A DNA stretch of 46,699 nt from an uncultured Myxococcales bacterium (GCA_937949945.1 CALFEQ010000057.1:1-46699), one strand, 5' to 3'; positions 24,798-33,407 are shown, counted from the stretch's first letter. The notes: a model not told the origin generated them from the sequence alone. Numbers and translations are program-made.

Positions 24798-26591
24798 CTA
24801 GGAAGAGGAGGGGGGCGATTCGCTCGAGGGAGGCGGGCCCTCGATCGGGAGCACGAGACGGAACACGGCGCCTTTGCCGTTCGCGCTCGGGCCGATGTAC
24901 GAGAGCTCACCGTTGTGCTCGTATGCGATGCGCTGCGCGATCGCGAGCCCGAGCCCGGTGCCGTTCGCCTTCGTCGTCGCGTAAGGCTCGAAGAGGCGCC
25001 CGGCGACCTCCGGCGCGACGCCGGGGCCGTTGTCGGCGACGGTGAACGAAACCCAGGGGCCGTCCGCGTCCGTGGTCAGCGTCACCGCTCCGTTCGGGAC
25101 CTCCTTCACCGCGTCGAGCGCGTTCTGCACGAGGTTGGTGAGGACCTGGATGATCTGATCGCGATCGGCGCGGATCGTCGGCGCACGGCGCTGCGCGACG
25201 TACGCGAGCCGGACGTTCCCGGCCGCGGCCTCGTGGACCTTGAGGACGTGACGAACGAGCTCCTCGACGTCGACGTCCTGAGGTCGCGGCGACGGAAGGC
25301 GCGCGAAGCGCGTGAACTCCGTCACGATGTTGGAGATGCGGTGCACCTCGTCGAGCACCGTGCGGGTAGCCTCGTCGAAGTACTCGTCGAAGCGTGGATC
25401 CTCGCGCGCGCGCAGGCGGCGGAGCGTCTCGACCGCCGCGCGGATCGGCGCGAGCGGGTTCTTCACCTCGTGCGCGACGCGGCGGGCGACCTCGCGCCAC
25501 GCGGCGACGCGGCTCGCGGCGGCGAGCCGCCGGCGCGTGACGGCGAGGTCCTCGATCATGCGGTCGAAGGCGGCGGCGAGCTCGCGGACCTCGCCCGAGC
25601 CGCGAGCCCCGATGGCGCGCGCTTCGCCCGCGGCGACCTTGCCGGCCTCCCGCGCGAGCACGGCCAGCGGCCGGCTGATGCTCCGCGCGAGCACGACGGC
25701 GACGAGGAACGCGACGACCGCAGCGATGATCGAGAGGACCCCGATCGCCCGATCGATGTCGGCGAGGTTCGCCTCGAGCTCGCGCGTCGACTTGACGATC
25801 TCGAACGAGAGCGCCGAGCCTCGCCCGTCCTCGATCCGACACGTCGTGCGCTCCGCCCCGCCCGCCACGCTCGACTCGGCCCGCCGCGCCGGAGGCGGAG
25901 CCACGGCCGACGTCGTCGAGCTCGGCGCGCCCTTCGCGCCCGTGCCCTTCGGCGCGCTGGCCGGGCTGTCGAGCTCGTCCGCCGTGGGGCCCACGTACTT
26001 CGGCCACGACGGGATGACCGTGATCGCGAGCGTGCGCGCGATGCGATCCATCATCGGATCCACGTGTCGCGCGGCGACCATTCCGACGAGGCGTCCGTTC
26101 GGTGACGGCTTCGTGCATCGCGTGACGATCGCCGGGATCGGCTCGGTGCGGAGGACGAAGCCCGTCGGGTCGGCGCGGATGAGCGCGTCGACCTCGGCCG
26201 GCGGCATGCCGATGAGGGTCGTGGGGCTCACGCCGACGATGTCACCCTTCTCGGCGGCCACGAGGAGCTCATCCATCCCGAAGGCCTTTCGCTCCGTGCG
26301 GACGATCTCGGAGAACGAAAGGCGACGCTCCTCGAGCTCGCCGTTGTCGATCGCGAGCCCGACCCGCTGCACGAGCTCGTTGCCCTCGCAGAAGCCCGTG
26401 ATGAGCGTCCGATCGGCGTCGGCCTGGCGCTGGACCTCGCCGCGGATGCGCTCGCAGATCCCCTTCACGTCGTCGCGGAAGCGCGCCGTCTCGGTCGCGA
26501 CGAGCCGGTAGCGGACGGCCACGCCGACGAGGGCGCTCGACGCCGCCGCGAGGAGGCCGAAGGTGAGCGCGAGCCGGAGAGCGAGACGCAA
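24798..26591 (-). CDS. NtrY-like sensor histidine kinase (orphan)
   Basis: The 597-residue kinase has an N-terminal transmembrane helix (4-26) and an extracytoplasmic sensor of about 250 residues. The sensor includes a Ser/Pro-rich insert and a Cys near residue 113, with others at 156 and 246. The second transmembrane helix is at about 284-308, followed by a HAMP linker (ISRPLAVLAREAGKVAAGE). The HisKA segment reads VARRVAHEVKNPLAPIRAA with phospho-acceptor His374. The ATPase domain has N-box NLVQNALDAV, G1 DNGPGV, F-box LFEPYATTK and G2 GTGLGLAIAQRI. The HEVKNPLAPI form is typical of NtrY/NtrB-type kinases. The start is a TTG at 26591, with a weak GAAAGG upstream. No response regulator gene is adjacent; the nearest is at 34704 and belongs to another locus. 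Confidence 0.9.
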   Translation of the reverse strand: MRLALRLALTFGLLAAASSALVGVAVRYRLVATETARFRDDVKGICERIRGEVQRQADADRTLITGFCEGNELVQRVGLAIDNGELEERRLSFSEIVRTERKAFGMDELLVAAEKGDIVGVSPTTLIGMPPAEVDALIRADPTGFVLRTEPIPAIVTRCTKPSPNGRLVGMVAARHVDPMMDRIARTLAITVIPSWPKYVGPTADELDSPASAPKGTGAKGAPSSTTSAVAPPPARRAESSVAGGAERTTCRIEDGRGSALSFEIVKSTRELEANLADIDRAIGVLSIIAAVVAFLVAVVLARSISRPLAVLAREAGKVAAGEARAIGARGSGEVRELAAAFDRMIEDLAVTRRRLAAASRVAAWREVARRVAHEVKNPLAPIRAAVETLRRLRAREDPRFDEYFDEATRTVLDEVHRISNIVTEFTRFARLPSPRPQDVDVEELVRHVLKVHEAAAGNVRLAYVAQRRAPTIRADRDQIIQVLTNLVQNALDAVKEVPNGAVTLTTDADGPWVSFTVADNGPGVAPEVAGRLFEPYATTKANGTGLGLAIAQRIAYEHNGELSYIGPSANGKGAVFRLVLPIEGPPPSSESPPSSS

Positions 26592-26694
26592 GGGTGGGAG
26601 CCTTTCGGAGTCGCCGTCAGGCTACAGCGTCCGATGCCTCCGGGGAAAACGCTCCATGCGGACATCGGCCGAGCGGAAGCTCCGCCGCACTACT

Positions 26695-26729
26695 GGAGAC
26701 TGGAGTCTGGAGACTGGAGACTGAAGTCT
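26695..26729. repeat. Heptamer tandem array E (GGAGACT x5, degenerate)
   Basis: Five seven-base units (GGAGACT, GGAGTCT, GGAGACT, GGAGACT, GAAGTCT) lie in the 268-bp gap between divergent genes. The GGAG-plus-three structure resembles the TGGAGCC arrays with a different tail. The final units can fold as GAGACT-GA-AGTCTC. Confidence 0.85.
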
Positions 26730-26859
26730 CGCGGATGGACAAGTCGACCCTCACCCCGACGATCGACGACGCGCAGATCCTTGCGCAACCCTCGGAAAAA
26801 TAGGCCGATCGTGTCTCGAATGCCTGGGCGACCGCTCGCGCGCTGCTAAACCGTCTTGC

Positions 26860-28908
26860 ATGGTCGGAGGGTGGTGCTTGTCGCGGCGCCTGGGGGCGGG
26901 CGCGCTTCTGACTTCGCTCCTCGTGACGGCGTGTGCCAGCGAAGAGCCCGAGCCGTCGCCGCTGTCGGGCGGGGGACGCTCGCGAGGCGACGGCGAAGGA
27001 GAGAACGCGCCCGCGCAGAACGCGGTCGCGTGCGCGGGCACGCAGCCGGTCGAGTCGAGCTCGCTCGTGTTCGACGGCGTCGACGACTACGTCACCATGG
27101 GCCAGGCGCCGGAGCTCGGGCTCGATCGGTTCACGATCGAAGCCTGGGTGCGTCGCGACGGCGCGGGAGTGGAGTTCGGGACGGGCGTGGGCGGGCTTCG
27201 CCTCGTCCCCATCGCCGGCAAGGGACGCGGGGAGAGCGACGGCTCCAACGTCGACTGCAACTACGCGTTCGGCTTCGCCGGCGACGTGCTCGGCGCGGAC
27301 TTCGAGGACGACGACACGGGCAAGAACCACCCGGTCCTCGGCAGGACGGCGATCCCGATCGGCGAGTGGCACCACGTCGCCGCCACCTACGACGGCACGA
27401 CGTGGCGGCTCTACGTCGACGGCAAGCTCGACGGCGAGGCGGTCGCGAACGCGACACCGCGCAAGGACAGCATCCAGCACTTCGCGATCGGCAGCGCGCT
27501 GAACTCGAAGGGCGAGCCTGCAGGCTTCCTGAAGGGCGCGGTCGACGAGGTGCGCGTCTGGAGTCGCGCGCTCGGCGAGGTCGAGATCGCCACGAATCGC
27601 TTCCGGCGCGTCACCTCCGGCGACGGGCTCGTGGCGCGCTGGGGCCTCGACGAGAAGGACGGCGCGCTCGACTCCGTCGGGCAGCTCCACGGCAAGTTCG
27701 TCGGCGAGCCGAAGCTCGAGGCGCGAGGAGCCGTCCTCGGCGCAGGGCTGCCGCCGGTGGTCGTGGGGGTCGAAACGTCGCCCACGGTCACCGGTCCGAG
27801 CACGCAGCTGAAGGTGAAGATCGACGATCCCGACAGCACGACGTTCGCCGCGACGTTCCACGTGCGGCAGATCGGTGACGCCGACGACTTCACGGTCGTC
27901 GTGCTGCCCGACACGCAGTACTACACGCGGCCGGGCGACGACCCGAAGTACTTCTACGACCAGACGAAGTGGATCATGGAGAACGCCGAGGCGTACAACA
28001 TCGTCGGCGTCATCCACAACGGAGACATCGTCGACAACGCCAGCGTCGAGTCGCAGTGGGTCGTGGCCGACACGGCCATGAAGACGCTCGAGCGGTCGTC
28101 GGCGCGCTTCCCGGACGGCATGCCGTACGGCGTCGCCGCGGGCAACCACGACCAGTCGCCCAACGGGACCGTCGGCGGCACGACGAACTACAACAAGTAT
28201 TTCGGGACGAGCCGTTTCGCGAACCGCTCGTACTTCGGCGGGACGTACGCGTCCGGCAAGATGGACGAGCACTGGTTCACCTTCAACGCCGGCGGCCTCG
28301 ACTTCGTCGTCGTCGACCTGCAGTTCTCGAGGGAGGCGCGCGAGCCGGCGGTGCTCGAATGGACGCGCTCGATCTTCCAGCAGCACCCCGACGCGTTCGG
28401 GATCGTGAACTCGCACTACATCCTGACGGGGAAGGGCGAGTTCTCCGCCGTCGGCCAGTCGATCTACGACGCGGTCAAGGACGTCCCCAACGTGCAGCTC
28501 CTCACGTGCGGGCACGTCTCCGCCGAGCAGAGGCGGAGCGACACGTTCGAGGGCCACACCATCCACTCGATGCTGGCGGACTACCAGTCCCGCGAGAACG
28601 GCGGCGGCGGCTATTTCCGGATCTGGGAGTTCTCGCCGAAGAACGACGAGCTCACGGTGCGGACGTACTCGCCGACGGCGAACAAGTTCGAGACGGACGC
28701 CGACAGCGAGTTCACGTTGAAGGTCGATCTGTCGGGCGCGGGCAAGGGCGCGTTCCAGGAGCTCGCGAAGGTCGATCCGGCCACGCCGCCCTTGGTGAGC
28801 GCCACCCTCGACGGCCTCGTTCCCGGGCAGACCTACGAGTGGTACGTCACCGTCACGGACTGCGCGCACACCGTGACGAGCCCGCGCTACCGCTTCAGGA
28901 CCAAGTAG
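26860..28908 (+). CDS. LamG and calcineurin-like phosphoesterase lipoprotein
   Basis: This 682-residue lipoprotein (ATG at 26860, lipobox VTAC) has a LamG/concanavalin-like domain at about 65-290, recognised from SLVFDGVDDYVTMGQ, FTIEAWVRRDG, GEWHHVAATYDGTTWRLYVDGKL and GAVDEVRVWSRAL. A calcineurin-like metallophosphoesterase domain follows at about 345-590: VLPDTQYYT, HNGDIVDN, GNHDQSP and a late GHVS, supplying the metal-binding Asp, His and Asn ligands. The C-terminal 90 residues form a fibronectin III-like module (VSATLDGLVPGQTYEWYVTVTD). It probably acts on an external phospho-ester, with LamG for carbohydrate or protein binding. The 3' end overlaps the convergent HupE gene by 22 bp. Confidence 0.9.
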   Translation: MVGGWCLSRRLGAGALLTSLLVTACASEEPEPSPLSGGGRSRGDGEGENAPAQNAVACAGTQPVESSSLVFDGVDDYVTMGQAPELGLDRFTIEAWVRRDGAGVEFGTGVGGLRLVPIAGKGRGESDGSNVDCNYAFGFAGDVLGADFEDDDTGKNHPVLGRTAIPIGEWHHVAATYDGTTWRLYVDGKLDGEAVANATPRKDSIQHFAIGSALNSKGEPAGFLKGAVDEVRVWSRALGEVEIATNRFRRVTSGDGLVARWGLDEKDGALDSVGQLHGKFVGEPKLEARGAVLGAGLPPVVVGVETSPTVTGPSTQLKVKIDDPDSTTFAATFHVRQIGDADDFTVVVLPDTQYYTRPGDDPKYFYDQTKWIMENAEAYNIVGVIHNGDIVDNASVESQWVVADTAMKTLERSSARFPDGMPYGVAAGNHDQSPNGTVGGTTNYNKYFGTSRFANRSYFGGTYASGKMDEHWFTFNAGGLDFVVVDLQFSREAREPAVLEWTRSIFQQHPDAFGIVNSHYILTGKGEFSAVGQSIYDAVKDVPNVQLLTCGHVSAEQRRSDTFEGHTIHSMLADYQSRENGGGGYFRIWEFSPKNDELTVRTYSPTANKFETDADSEFTLKVDLSGAGKGAFQELAKVDPATPPLVSATLDGLVPGQTYEWYVTVTDCAHTVTSPRYRFRTK

Positions 28909-29879
28909 GTCCGACCGACGAACCAGAAAGCCCCGACGGCGCCGAGGGCGTAGCACGTGGCCGTTCGTGCCTTGCTCGCGCTGCCTCCCGAACGCGGACC
29001 GAGGCGGCGAAGCGCGAGCAGCGCGCCGAGGACGGCGAGCTGCGCGAGCTCGATCCCGACGTTGAACGAGAGGAGCGCGACGCCGAACGTCTTCGGTGCG
29101 AGGGGCAGCTCGCCGAGCGCGCCCGCGAAGCCGAGGCCGTGGACGAGGCCGAAGAGGAAGGCGACGAGCCACGGGCGCGAGCGCGTGAGCGTCTCGTCCG
29201 CGCCGAGGTCGCGCTCGGAGAGCGCCTCGCGCGCGACGAGCACGATGCTCGCCGCGATCATCGCCTCCACCGGCTCGCGCGGCAGCTCGATCACGCGACG
29301 GGCCGCGAGGGCGAGCGTCACGGAGTGAGCGACGGTGAAGGCGGTGACGGTGCCGACGAGCCGCCTCGTCCCGCGGCGGACTCCGACGACGAGGAAGAGC
29401 CCGATCACGAACGCGACGTGATCGAGCCCCGTGAACACGTGCTCGGCGCCGAGCCCGATCCACTGCCACGCCGTGCTCGGCGAACGCCCGAGGTCGACCG
29501 CCGGTGACGATTCGGTCGCGACGGCCTCGAGCCGGCGGCCGTCGCTCCAAGCGACGGTGACGACGACCTTCGTTCGGACCGATGGGATCCCCTCGAAGCG
29601 GATCGCGCCGGACAGGCCGGCCGCGCCGCACCGGAGCACGCGCTCCTCGAGCGTGCAGTGCTCCGGATAGTAGACGTGCACGCGGTCGGTGAGGCCCGAC
29701 GAGTCGACGGGCTCGGTCCACGCCACCTCGAAGGAGCCCGGCTCGGCGGCGATCTCCACGAGCGCGAGCACACCGGGCGTGAAGTCGTGCGCGCGTGCAG
29801 GACGCGCGAGCGCGATCACGAGGAGCGCGCCGACCAAGGCGAGCCATGCTCGCGCCGCGAGCGGTAGGTGCGCGCTCAC
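28887..29879 (-). CDS. HupE/UreJ family membrane protein
   Basis: This 330-residue protein (GTG start at 29879) has a signal peptide (ALVGALLVIALARPARA), an extracytoplasmic beta domain of about 140 residues with two Cys (HCTLEERVLRC), and a C-terminal membrane block. The block carries the HupE/UreJ signature: GAEHVFTGLDHVAFVIGLFLVV, then TAFTVAHSVTLALAARRVI, FLFGLVHGLGFAGAL and SFNVGIELAQL. The conserved His and Asp in HVFTGLDH and VHGLGF resemble metal-transport residues of nickel/cobalt permeases in this family; substrate specificity cannot be told. Its start overlaps the stop of the PpiC gene by 4 bp (GTGA), so the two are translationally coupled. In that arrangement HupE/UreJ_2 proteins often accompany PpiC foldases in other bacteria (from general knowledge). 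Confidence 0.85.
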   Translation of the reverse strand: MSAHLPLAARAWLALVGALLVIALARPARAHDFTPGVLALVEIAAEPGSFEVAWTEPVDSSGLTDRVHVYYPEHCTLEERVLRCGAAGLSGAIRFEGIPSVRTKVVVTVAWSDGRRLEAVATESSPAVDLGRSPSTAWQWIGLGAEHVFTGLDHVAFVIGLFLVVGVRRGTRRLVGTVTAFTVAHSVTLALAARRVIELPREPVEAMIAASIVLVAREALSERDLGADETLTRSRPWLVAFLFGLVHGLGFAGALGELPLAPKTFGVALLSFNVGIELAQLAVLGALLALRRLGPRSGGSASKARTATCYALGAVGAFWFVGRTYLVLKR

Positions 29880-30829
29880 GGGCTCGCTCCTCCCTCGCTC
29901 GCCGCGGCGGCGTCCTCCACGCCGGGCCGAGAGCTCTCGGAGCCGGAGCTCGGCGTGGACGGCGCCTCGACCCGCACCGTCCAGCCTTCGCGGAGCTTGG
30001 CGATCGCGCGGGCGCGCTCGGTCGCGCGCCTCTCGCGGCGGATGTCCTCCTCGACCTGGGCGCGGACCTCCGCGAGCGACGGCTTCGAAGGCGGCCAGTG
30101 TCGATCGACGCGCACGACGTGGAACCCGAACCGCGATCGGCGCAGCGACCAGGTGCCCTCCTTCTGCTGGTCGAGGCCCTCGGTGAACTCGGCGCCGAAG
30201 GTCTGCGCCAGATCGGCGATGCTCCGGCGCCGGTAGCGGCGGCCGCCCGAGAAGACGTCTCCCATGCCCGCCGGCTCGGCGCCCTTCTCGAGCTGATCGA
30301 GGAAGCCGCGTGCTCTCGCCTCCGCGCTGGTGTCGGTGCCGGCGACGAACACCTGCGTGAAGTCGACGAGCGCGGGTTTGCTCCATCGGTCGGCATGGGA
30401 CTCGAACCACCGCTTCACGTCGTCGTCCGTGGGAGGCGGCAGCACGAGCGTCTGCTCGAGCACGAACGCCATCTTCTGCGCGACCACGTTCCGTATGCGG
30501 GGGTCGTCCTTGTCGAGCCCGCGCAGGACGCCTTCGCGGTAAAGGACCTCTTCGTCGATCCAGCCCTCGCAGAGCGCCTTCATCTCTTCGTCGGTGGGCG
30601 GCTTGCCGTACGAGCGCTCGTGCTGCTCGGCGAGCATGCGCCGGACGTCGTCGGTGACGACGATGGGCGACCGGCGAGGAGGCGCGTCGGTCGAGGCGCG
30701 CTCGTCGTCGCGAGACGGCTCTCCGTGCAGGAGGCGCTCCGCGGCGAAGAGGAGCGCTCCGATCACGAGGAAGTGGAGGAGCGGATCGGCCGCCAGCTTG
30801 CGAAGGCGAGGCATCGATGGGCGCGCCAT
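29876..30829 (-). CDS. PpiC-type peptidyl-prolyl isomerase, membrane-anchored
   Basis: This parvulin-type foldase has 317 residues. An N-terminal signal anchor (LLHFLVIGALLFAAERLL) follows the ATG at 30829. A periplasmic helical region with EEMKALCEGWIDEEVLYREGVLRGLDKDDPRIRNVVAQKM resembles the N-terminal module of PpiD/SurA-like proteins. The parvulin core spans about 155-260, including FTQVFVAGTDTSAEARARGFLDQL, FSGGRRYRRRSIADLAQTFGAEF and WSLRRSRFGFHVVRVDRHWP. A Glu/Ala/Ser-rich tail ends the protein. It is followed by the HupE/UreJ gene with a 4-bp overlap. A longer form starting at a GTG at 30841 is possible but adds only four residues. Confidence 0.88.
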   Translation of the reverse strand: MARPSMPRLRKLAADPLLHFLVIGALLFAAERLLHGEPSRDDERASTDAPPRRSPIVVTDDVRRMLAEQHERSYGKPPTDEEMKALCEGWIDEEVLYREGVLRGLDKDDPRIRNVVAQKMAFVLEQTLVLPPPTDDDVKRWFESHADRWSKPALVDFTQVFVAGTDTSAEARARGFLDQLEKGAEPAGMGDVFSGGRRYRRRSIADLAQTFGAEFTEGLDQQKEGTWSLRRSRFGFHVVRVDRHWPPSKPSLAEVRAQVEEDIRRERRATERARAIAKLREGWTVRVEAPSTPSSGSESSRPGVEDAAAASEGGASP

Positions 30830-30936
30830 CCACGCTACCACCTTGCTCGGCGACGTAGCGCTTCGCGGTTACTCGCGTCCTCTCGAGCTCACACGGAGCT
30901 TGAACCGCGTGCTCTTGCCGCGCAAAGATCGGGACG

Positions 30937-31953
30937 ATGAGAAGGTGGCTTGCGGCCGTCGCGGCGGGGATAATCACGGTTCTCGCGCTGTATGGCTGCG
31001 GCCTCTCGGTGACGGGGGTGGCAGTCGACCTCGATCCCGACGGGACGGACGCGACCGTCTCCCGGCCCGACGCGTCGAGCGCCGCGCCTGTCGATGCCGG
31101 CACCGGCGTCGCCGATGCCCAGGTAGAGGCGCCGCTCGACGCGAGCGACGAGCCCGAGGCCGGCGATCCGTGCTCGAGCGAGCTCTGCGGCTTCGAGGTC
31201 CCCGAGGGGTGGTCGATCGTCCTCTTCTCGCGAAACGGAGCGACGCCCTGTCCGGCGGGCTTCGTCACGGAGAGCGCCGTGACGAACGCCGCTGCTCTAC
31301 CGGGGGCATGCACGTGCAGTCCGACATCGTGCACCTTCACGTCGCTTCCGAGCTGCAACGAGGGCGTCGTCCCCACGACGCTCGACTACTCGGCGTCGCC
31401 CATGTGCCACATGGCCGGCGCCAGCGTCTCCCTGAACAAGGGCAATTGCGCGAGGCTCGATGCCTCGCTCGGCACGCATGCCCGCATCGCCGCCCCGGCG
31501 CCTCAGGGAGCCCGTACGTGTACGGCGCCGGCGGTCCCGAACCCTGATGCGGTCACGACGACGTCCGTGAACGTCTGCACGAGCGCCTCGTGCGCGGCGA
31601 TCTGCGCCGAAGCGCCCGCGTCGGGGCTCGAGCGATGCCTGATGGCGGCGGGAGACCAGACGTGTCCGGCCGATGCTCCGAACAAGACGCTGATCGCCGC
31701 GAGAGCCTCGCCCGCGTGCGGAAACTGCTCCACCTGCTTGGTGACCGCGAGCTGTAGCGGGTCGATGGCCTTCTACAGCGACGGGGCCTGCCAGAACCAC
31801 ATCGTGACGCTCCAGGCCGACCAGTGCTCGAACGGCGGCGTCTCGTTCGGCTCGTACAAGTGGACCGGCATCGCCCAGGTCACCTGTGCGCCGTCCGGGC
31901 CTCCGGCGCCGCGGATCGTGCTCGAGGAGCCGCGCACCATCTGTTGCAAGTGA
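30937..31953 (+). CDS. Cysteine-rich secreted lipoprotein, unknown function
   Basis: The 338-residue product has a signal peptide (RRWLAAVAAGIITVLAL) with lipobox YGC. An Asp/Ala-rich spacer (VDLDPDGTDATVSRPDASS) follows, then about 20 Cys in the mature domain, often as pairs (CSSELCG, CTCSPTSC, SACGNCSTC, ICCK at the end). This is a disulfide-rich, probably surface-exposed fold of the kind found repeatedly in Polyangia genomes; no family name or activity is offered. The start is the ATG at 30937. A strong intrinsic terminator follows 63 bp after the stop. It is divergent from the PpiC gene (107-bp gap), so the PpiC-HupE operon is not read through from here. Confidence 0.72.
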   Translation: MRRWLAAVAAGIITVLALYGCGLSVTGVAVDLDPDGTDATVSRPDASSAAPVDAGTGVADAQVEAPLDASDEPEAGDPCSSELCGFEVPEGWSIVLFSRNGATPCPAGFVTESAVTNAAALPGACTCSPTSCTFTSLPSCNEGVVPTTLDYSASPMCHMAGASVSLNKGNCARLDASLGTHARIAAPAPQGARTCTAPAVPNPDAVTTTSVNVCTSASCAAICAEAPASGLERCLMAAGDQTCPADAPNKTLIAARASPACGNCSTCLVTASCSGSMAFYSDGACQNHIVTLQADQCSNGGVSFGSYKWTGIAQVTCAPSGPPAPRIVLEEPRTICCK

Positions 31954-32015
31954 GCGAAGGCTTCGACGACGGGAGGCTCTCCTCGACGAGCCTCCGGTGA
32001 AGCTCGCAAGACGAA

Positions 32016-32053
32016 CGGGCGTGGTGGGAGCTGCCCACCACGCCCGCTTCTTT
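32016..32053 (+). terminator. Intrinsic terminator with 13-bp perfect stem
   Basis: CGGGCGTGGTGGG (32016-32028), a five-base loop AGCTG and CCCACCACGCCCG (32034-32046) form a perfect 13-bp stem. CTTCTTT follows. It sits between convergent genes; the T-rich tract is on the plus strand, so it serves the Cys-rich lipoprotein gene and may act bidirectionally. Confidence 0.85.
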
Positions 32054-32090
32054 CATCGTCCGAAGATCTCGCCTTCGGCTGCCCTCGGGC

Positions 32091-33107
32091 TCAGTTCACC
32101 TTCTCGAACGCCTTCACCTTCGCCGCCTTCATGTGAAGACCACGGTGCATCTTCGGTCCCTCCTCGATGCGCTTCGCGAGGATCTCGCGCTGCTCCTGGG
32201 TGAGGATCGGGGTGATCTCCGCGAGCAGGTTCTTGGGCGCCCGGACGATCTCGGGCCGCGCGAGGCCCTTCGGCGGGGTGACGAACGCGGTCGCGTCGAA
32301 CTGGTCCGACTTGAACGACTGGAGCTTCGCCTTCATCTCGGCGCGGGCGGCCTCCATCTTGGCCTTCATCGCCTCGCGCTGCTCGGCGGTCGGCCGAGCG
32401 GGACGCGCTTCGGCGAGCTTCGCGTCGATCGCGGCCTTCTGCTCCTCCGTCAGATCGAGCCCGGCGAGCATGTGCATCGGGCCGCCCGCCGGCCGGAAGC
32501 GGCGGACCATCTCGGGCTTGCCGCCCTCCGCTCGCCCGGCGCGCACGCGCTTCGCGCCGTCCTTGCGAACGCGCTCGGCGAACCTCGGACCGTGCGCGGC
32601 GCGCTTCTCGATGCTGTCGACGAGGGCCGCGCGCTGCGCGGGGGTCAACGTCTCGTGGAGCTTCGCGAGCGCCTTGGCCGTCGCGGCGATGCGGGCCTTT
32701 TGCGCGCTCTCGTCGAGCTTCGGCGCCTCGAGGCTCGCGACGGAGTTGCTCCGGATGGCGGCCGCGAGCCGCTTCGTCCGGGCGTCGTCGATCTGCGGCT
32801 TGCGCGGCCCGACCTCCTTCAGGAGGCCCTCGATCGTCGTCTTCTGCTCGGGCGAGAGGTCGATCGGCGCGCGGAGGGCGGCGTGGAGGAGGAACTCGGG
32901 ACCCGCAGGCCGGCGGTGCGCCATCGGACGCATGCGGGGTCCTTTCTCGTCCTTGGCGCCCTCGGCCTTCGCAGACGTCTCGTCGACGATGCTCGTCCGA
33001 GCCTCTTCGGTGGACGACTCGCCGGCGGTCGTTTCCGTCTGGGCGCTGCAGCCGGCGAGCGCGGCAACGAGGGCGAACAGCGGCAGGGTCATCGAACGGA
33101 ACGTCAT
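32091..33107 (-). CDS. Spy/CpxP/ZraP-like LTxxQ periplasmic lipoprotein
   Basis: This 338-residue lipoprotein (ATG at 33107, lipobox ALAG-C20) belongs to the LTxxQ family of periplasmic chaperone-like stress proteins. Four motif copies are clear: LSPEQ (84-88), LTPAQ (154-158), LTEEQ (219-223) and LTQEQ (302-306), with a weaker PTAEQ at 239. Ordinary Spy or ZraP proteins carry one or two copies in 140-170 residues, so this looks like two family modules in tandem. It is highly basic, and Met/His-rich segments (MRPMAHRR, GPMHML, KMHRGLHM) could bind metal. A sigma-54-type promoter lies about 100 bp upstream, and the gene is divergent from a kinase/sigma-54 activator pair. That is the arrangement of zraP with zraSR in enterobacteria. 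Metal response is inferred. Confidence 0.85.
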   Translation of the reverse strand: MTFRSMTLPLFALVAALAGCSAQTETTAGESSTEEARTSIVDETSAKAEGAKDEKGPRMRPMAHRRPAGPEFLLHAALRAPIDLSPEQKTTIEGLLKEVGPRKPQIDDARTKRLAAAIRSNSVASLEAPKLDESAQKARIAATAKALAKLHETLTPAQRAALVDSIEKRAAHGPRFAERVRKDGAKRVRAGRAEGGKPEMVRRFRPAGGPMHMLAGLDLTEEQKAAIDAKLAEARPARPTAEQREAMKAKMEAARAEMKAKLQSFKSDQFDATAFVTPPKGLARPEIVRAPKNLLAEITPILTQEQREILAKRIEEGPKMHRGLHMKAAKVKAFEKVN

Positions 33108-33206
33108 GGTGGGATCCTCTCTCTCCTTCTCTCGACGACGAGCAGCGCTTTCGTCTTCGATGCCGCTCGTCTTTCGCTCCGTCGTCCGGAGCTCGCCCAC
33201 CGCCAT

Positions 33207-33222
33207 CGCAAGCGCCTTGCCA
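33207..33222 (-). promoter_or_regulatory. Candidate sigma-54 promoter of the LTxxQ gene
   Basis: The minus strand reads TGGCAAGGCGCTTGCG. The consensus is TGGCAC-N5-TTGCA, and the invariant GG and GC are present at the correct spacing. Transcription would start about 90 bp before the ATG at 33107. Confidence 0.65.
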
Positions 33223-33313
33223 ACCCCTGGAGCGCGTCCGAGAGGCCATTTTCTCGGGGTTTCGTTCGGCTGAGCTCTGCATGCCCAGAGGCGGCCCGCA
33301 TGCGGGATGCGAG

Positions 33314-33352
33314 ATCCGCACTCGGATGGAGTGCGGATTCTGCACTCCATCC
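33314..33352. promoter_or_regulatory. Interlocking inverted repeats, candidate activator binding sites
   Basis: Two perfect inverted repeats share a half-site. ATCCGCACTC and GAGTGCGGAT (33314-33338, 5-bp spacer) form the first. GGATGGAGTGC and GCACTCCATCC (33324-33352, 7-bp spacer) form the second. The GCACTC half-site therefore occurs three times in alternating orientation between two sigma-54-type promoters, as expected for an upstream activating sequence of an NtrC-family regulator. Confidence 0.65.
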
Positions 33353-33407
33353 GCCGGCCGCTCCGGGCGCATCGGGTGGTTGTCGCTCGAGGGTCGCGCG
33401 CGTACCG

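Noticed and set aside
24798..26591. Pairing the NtrY-like kinase with the response regulator at 34704
   Set aside because: They are 8 kb apart on opposite strands, and the regulator is translationally coupled to its own kinase, so there is no local evidence for the pairing.
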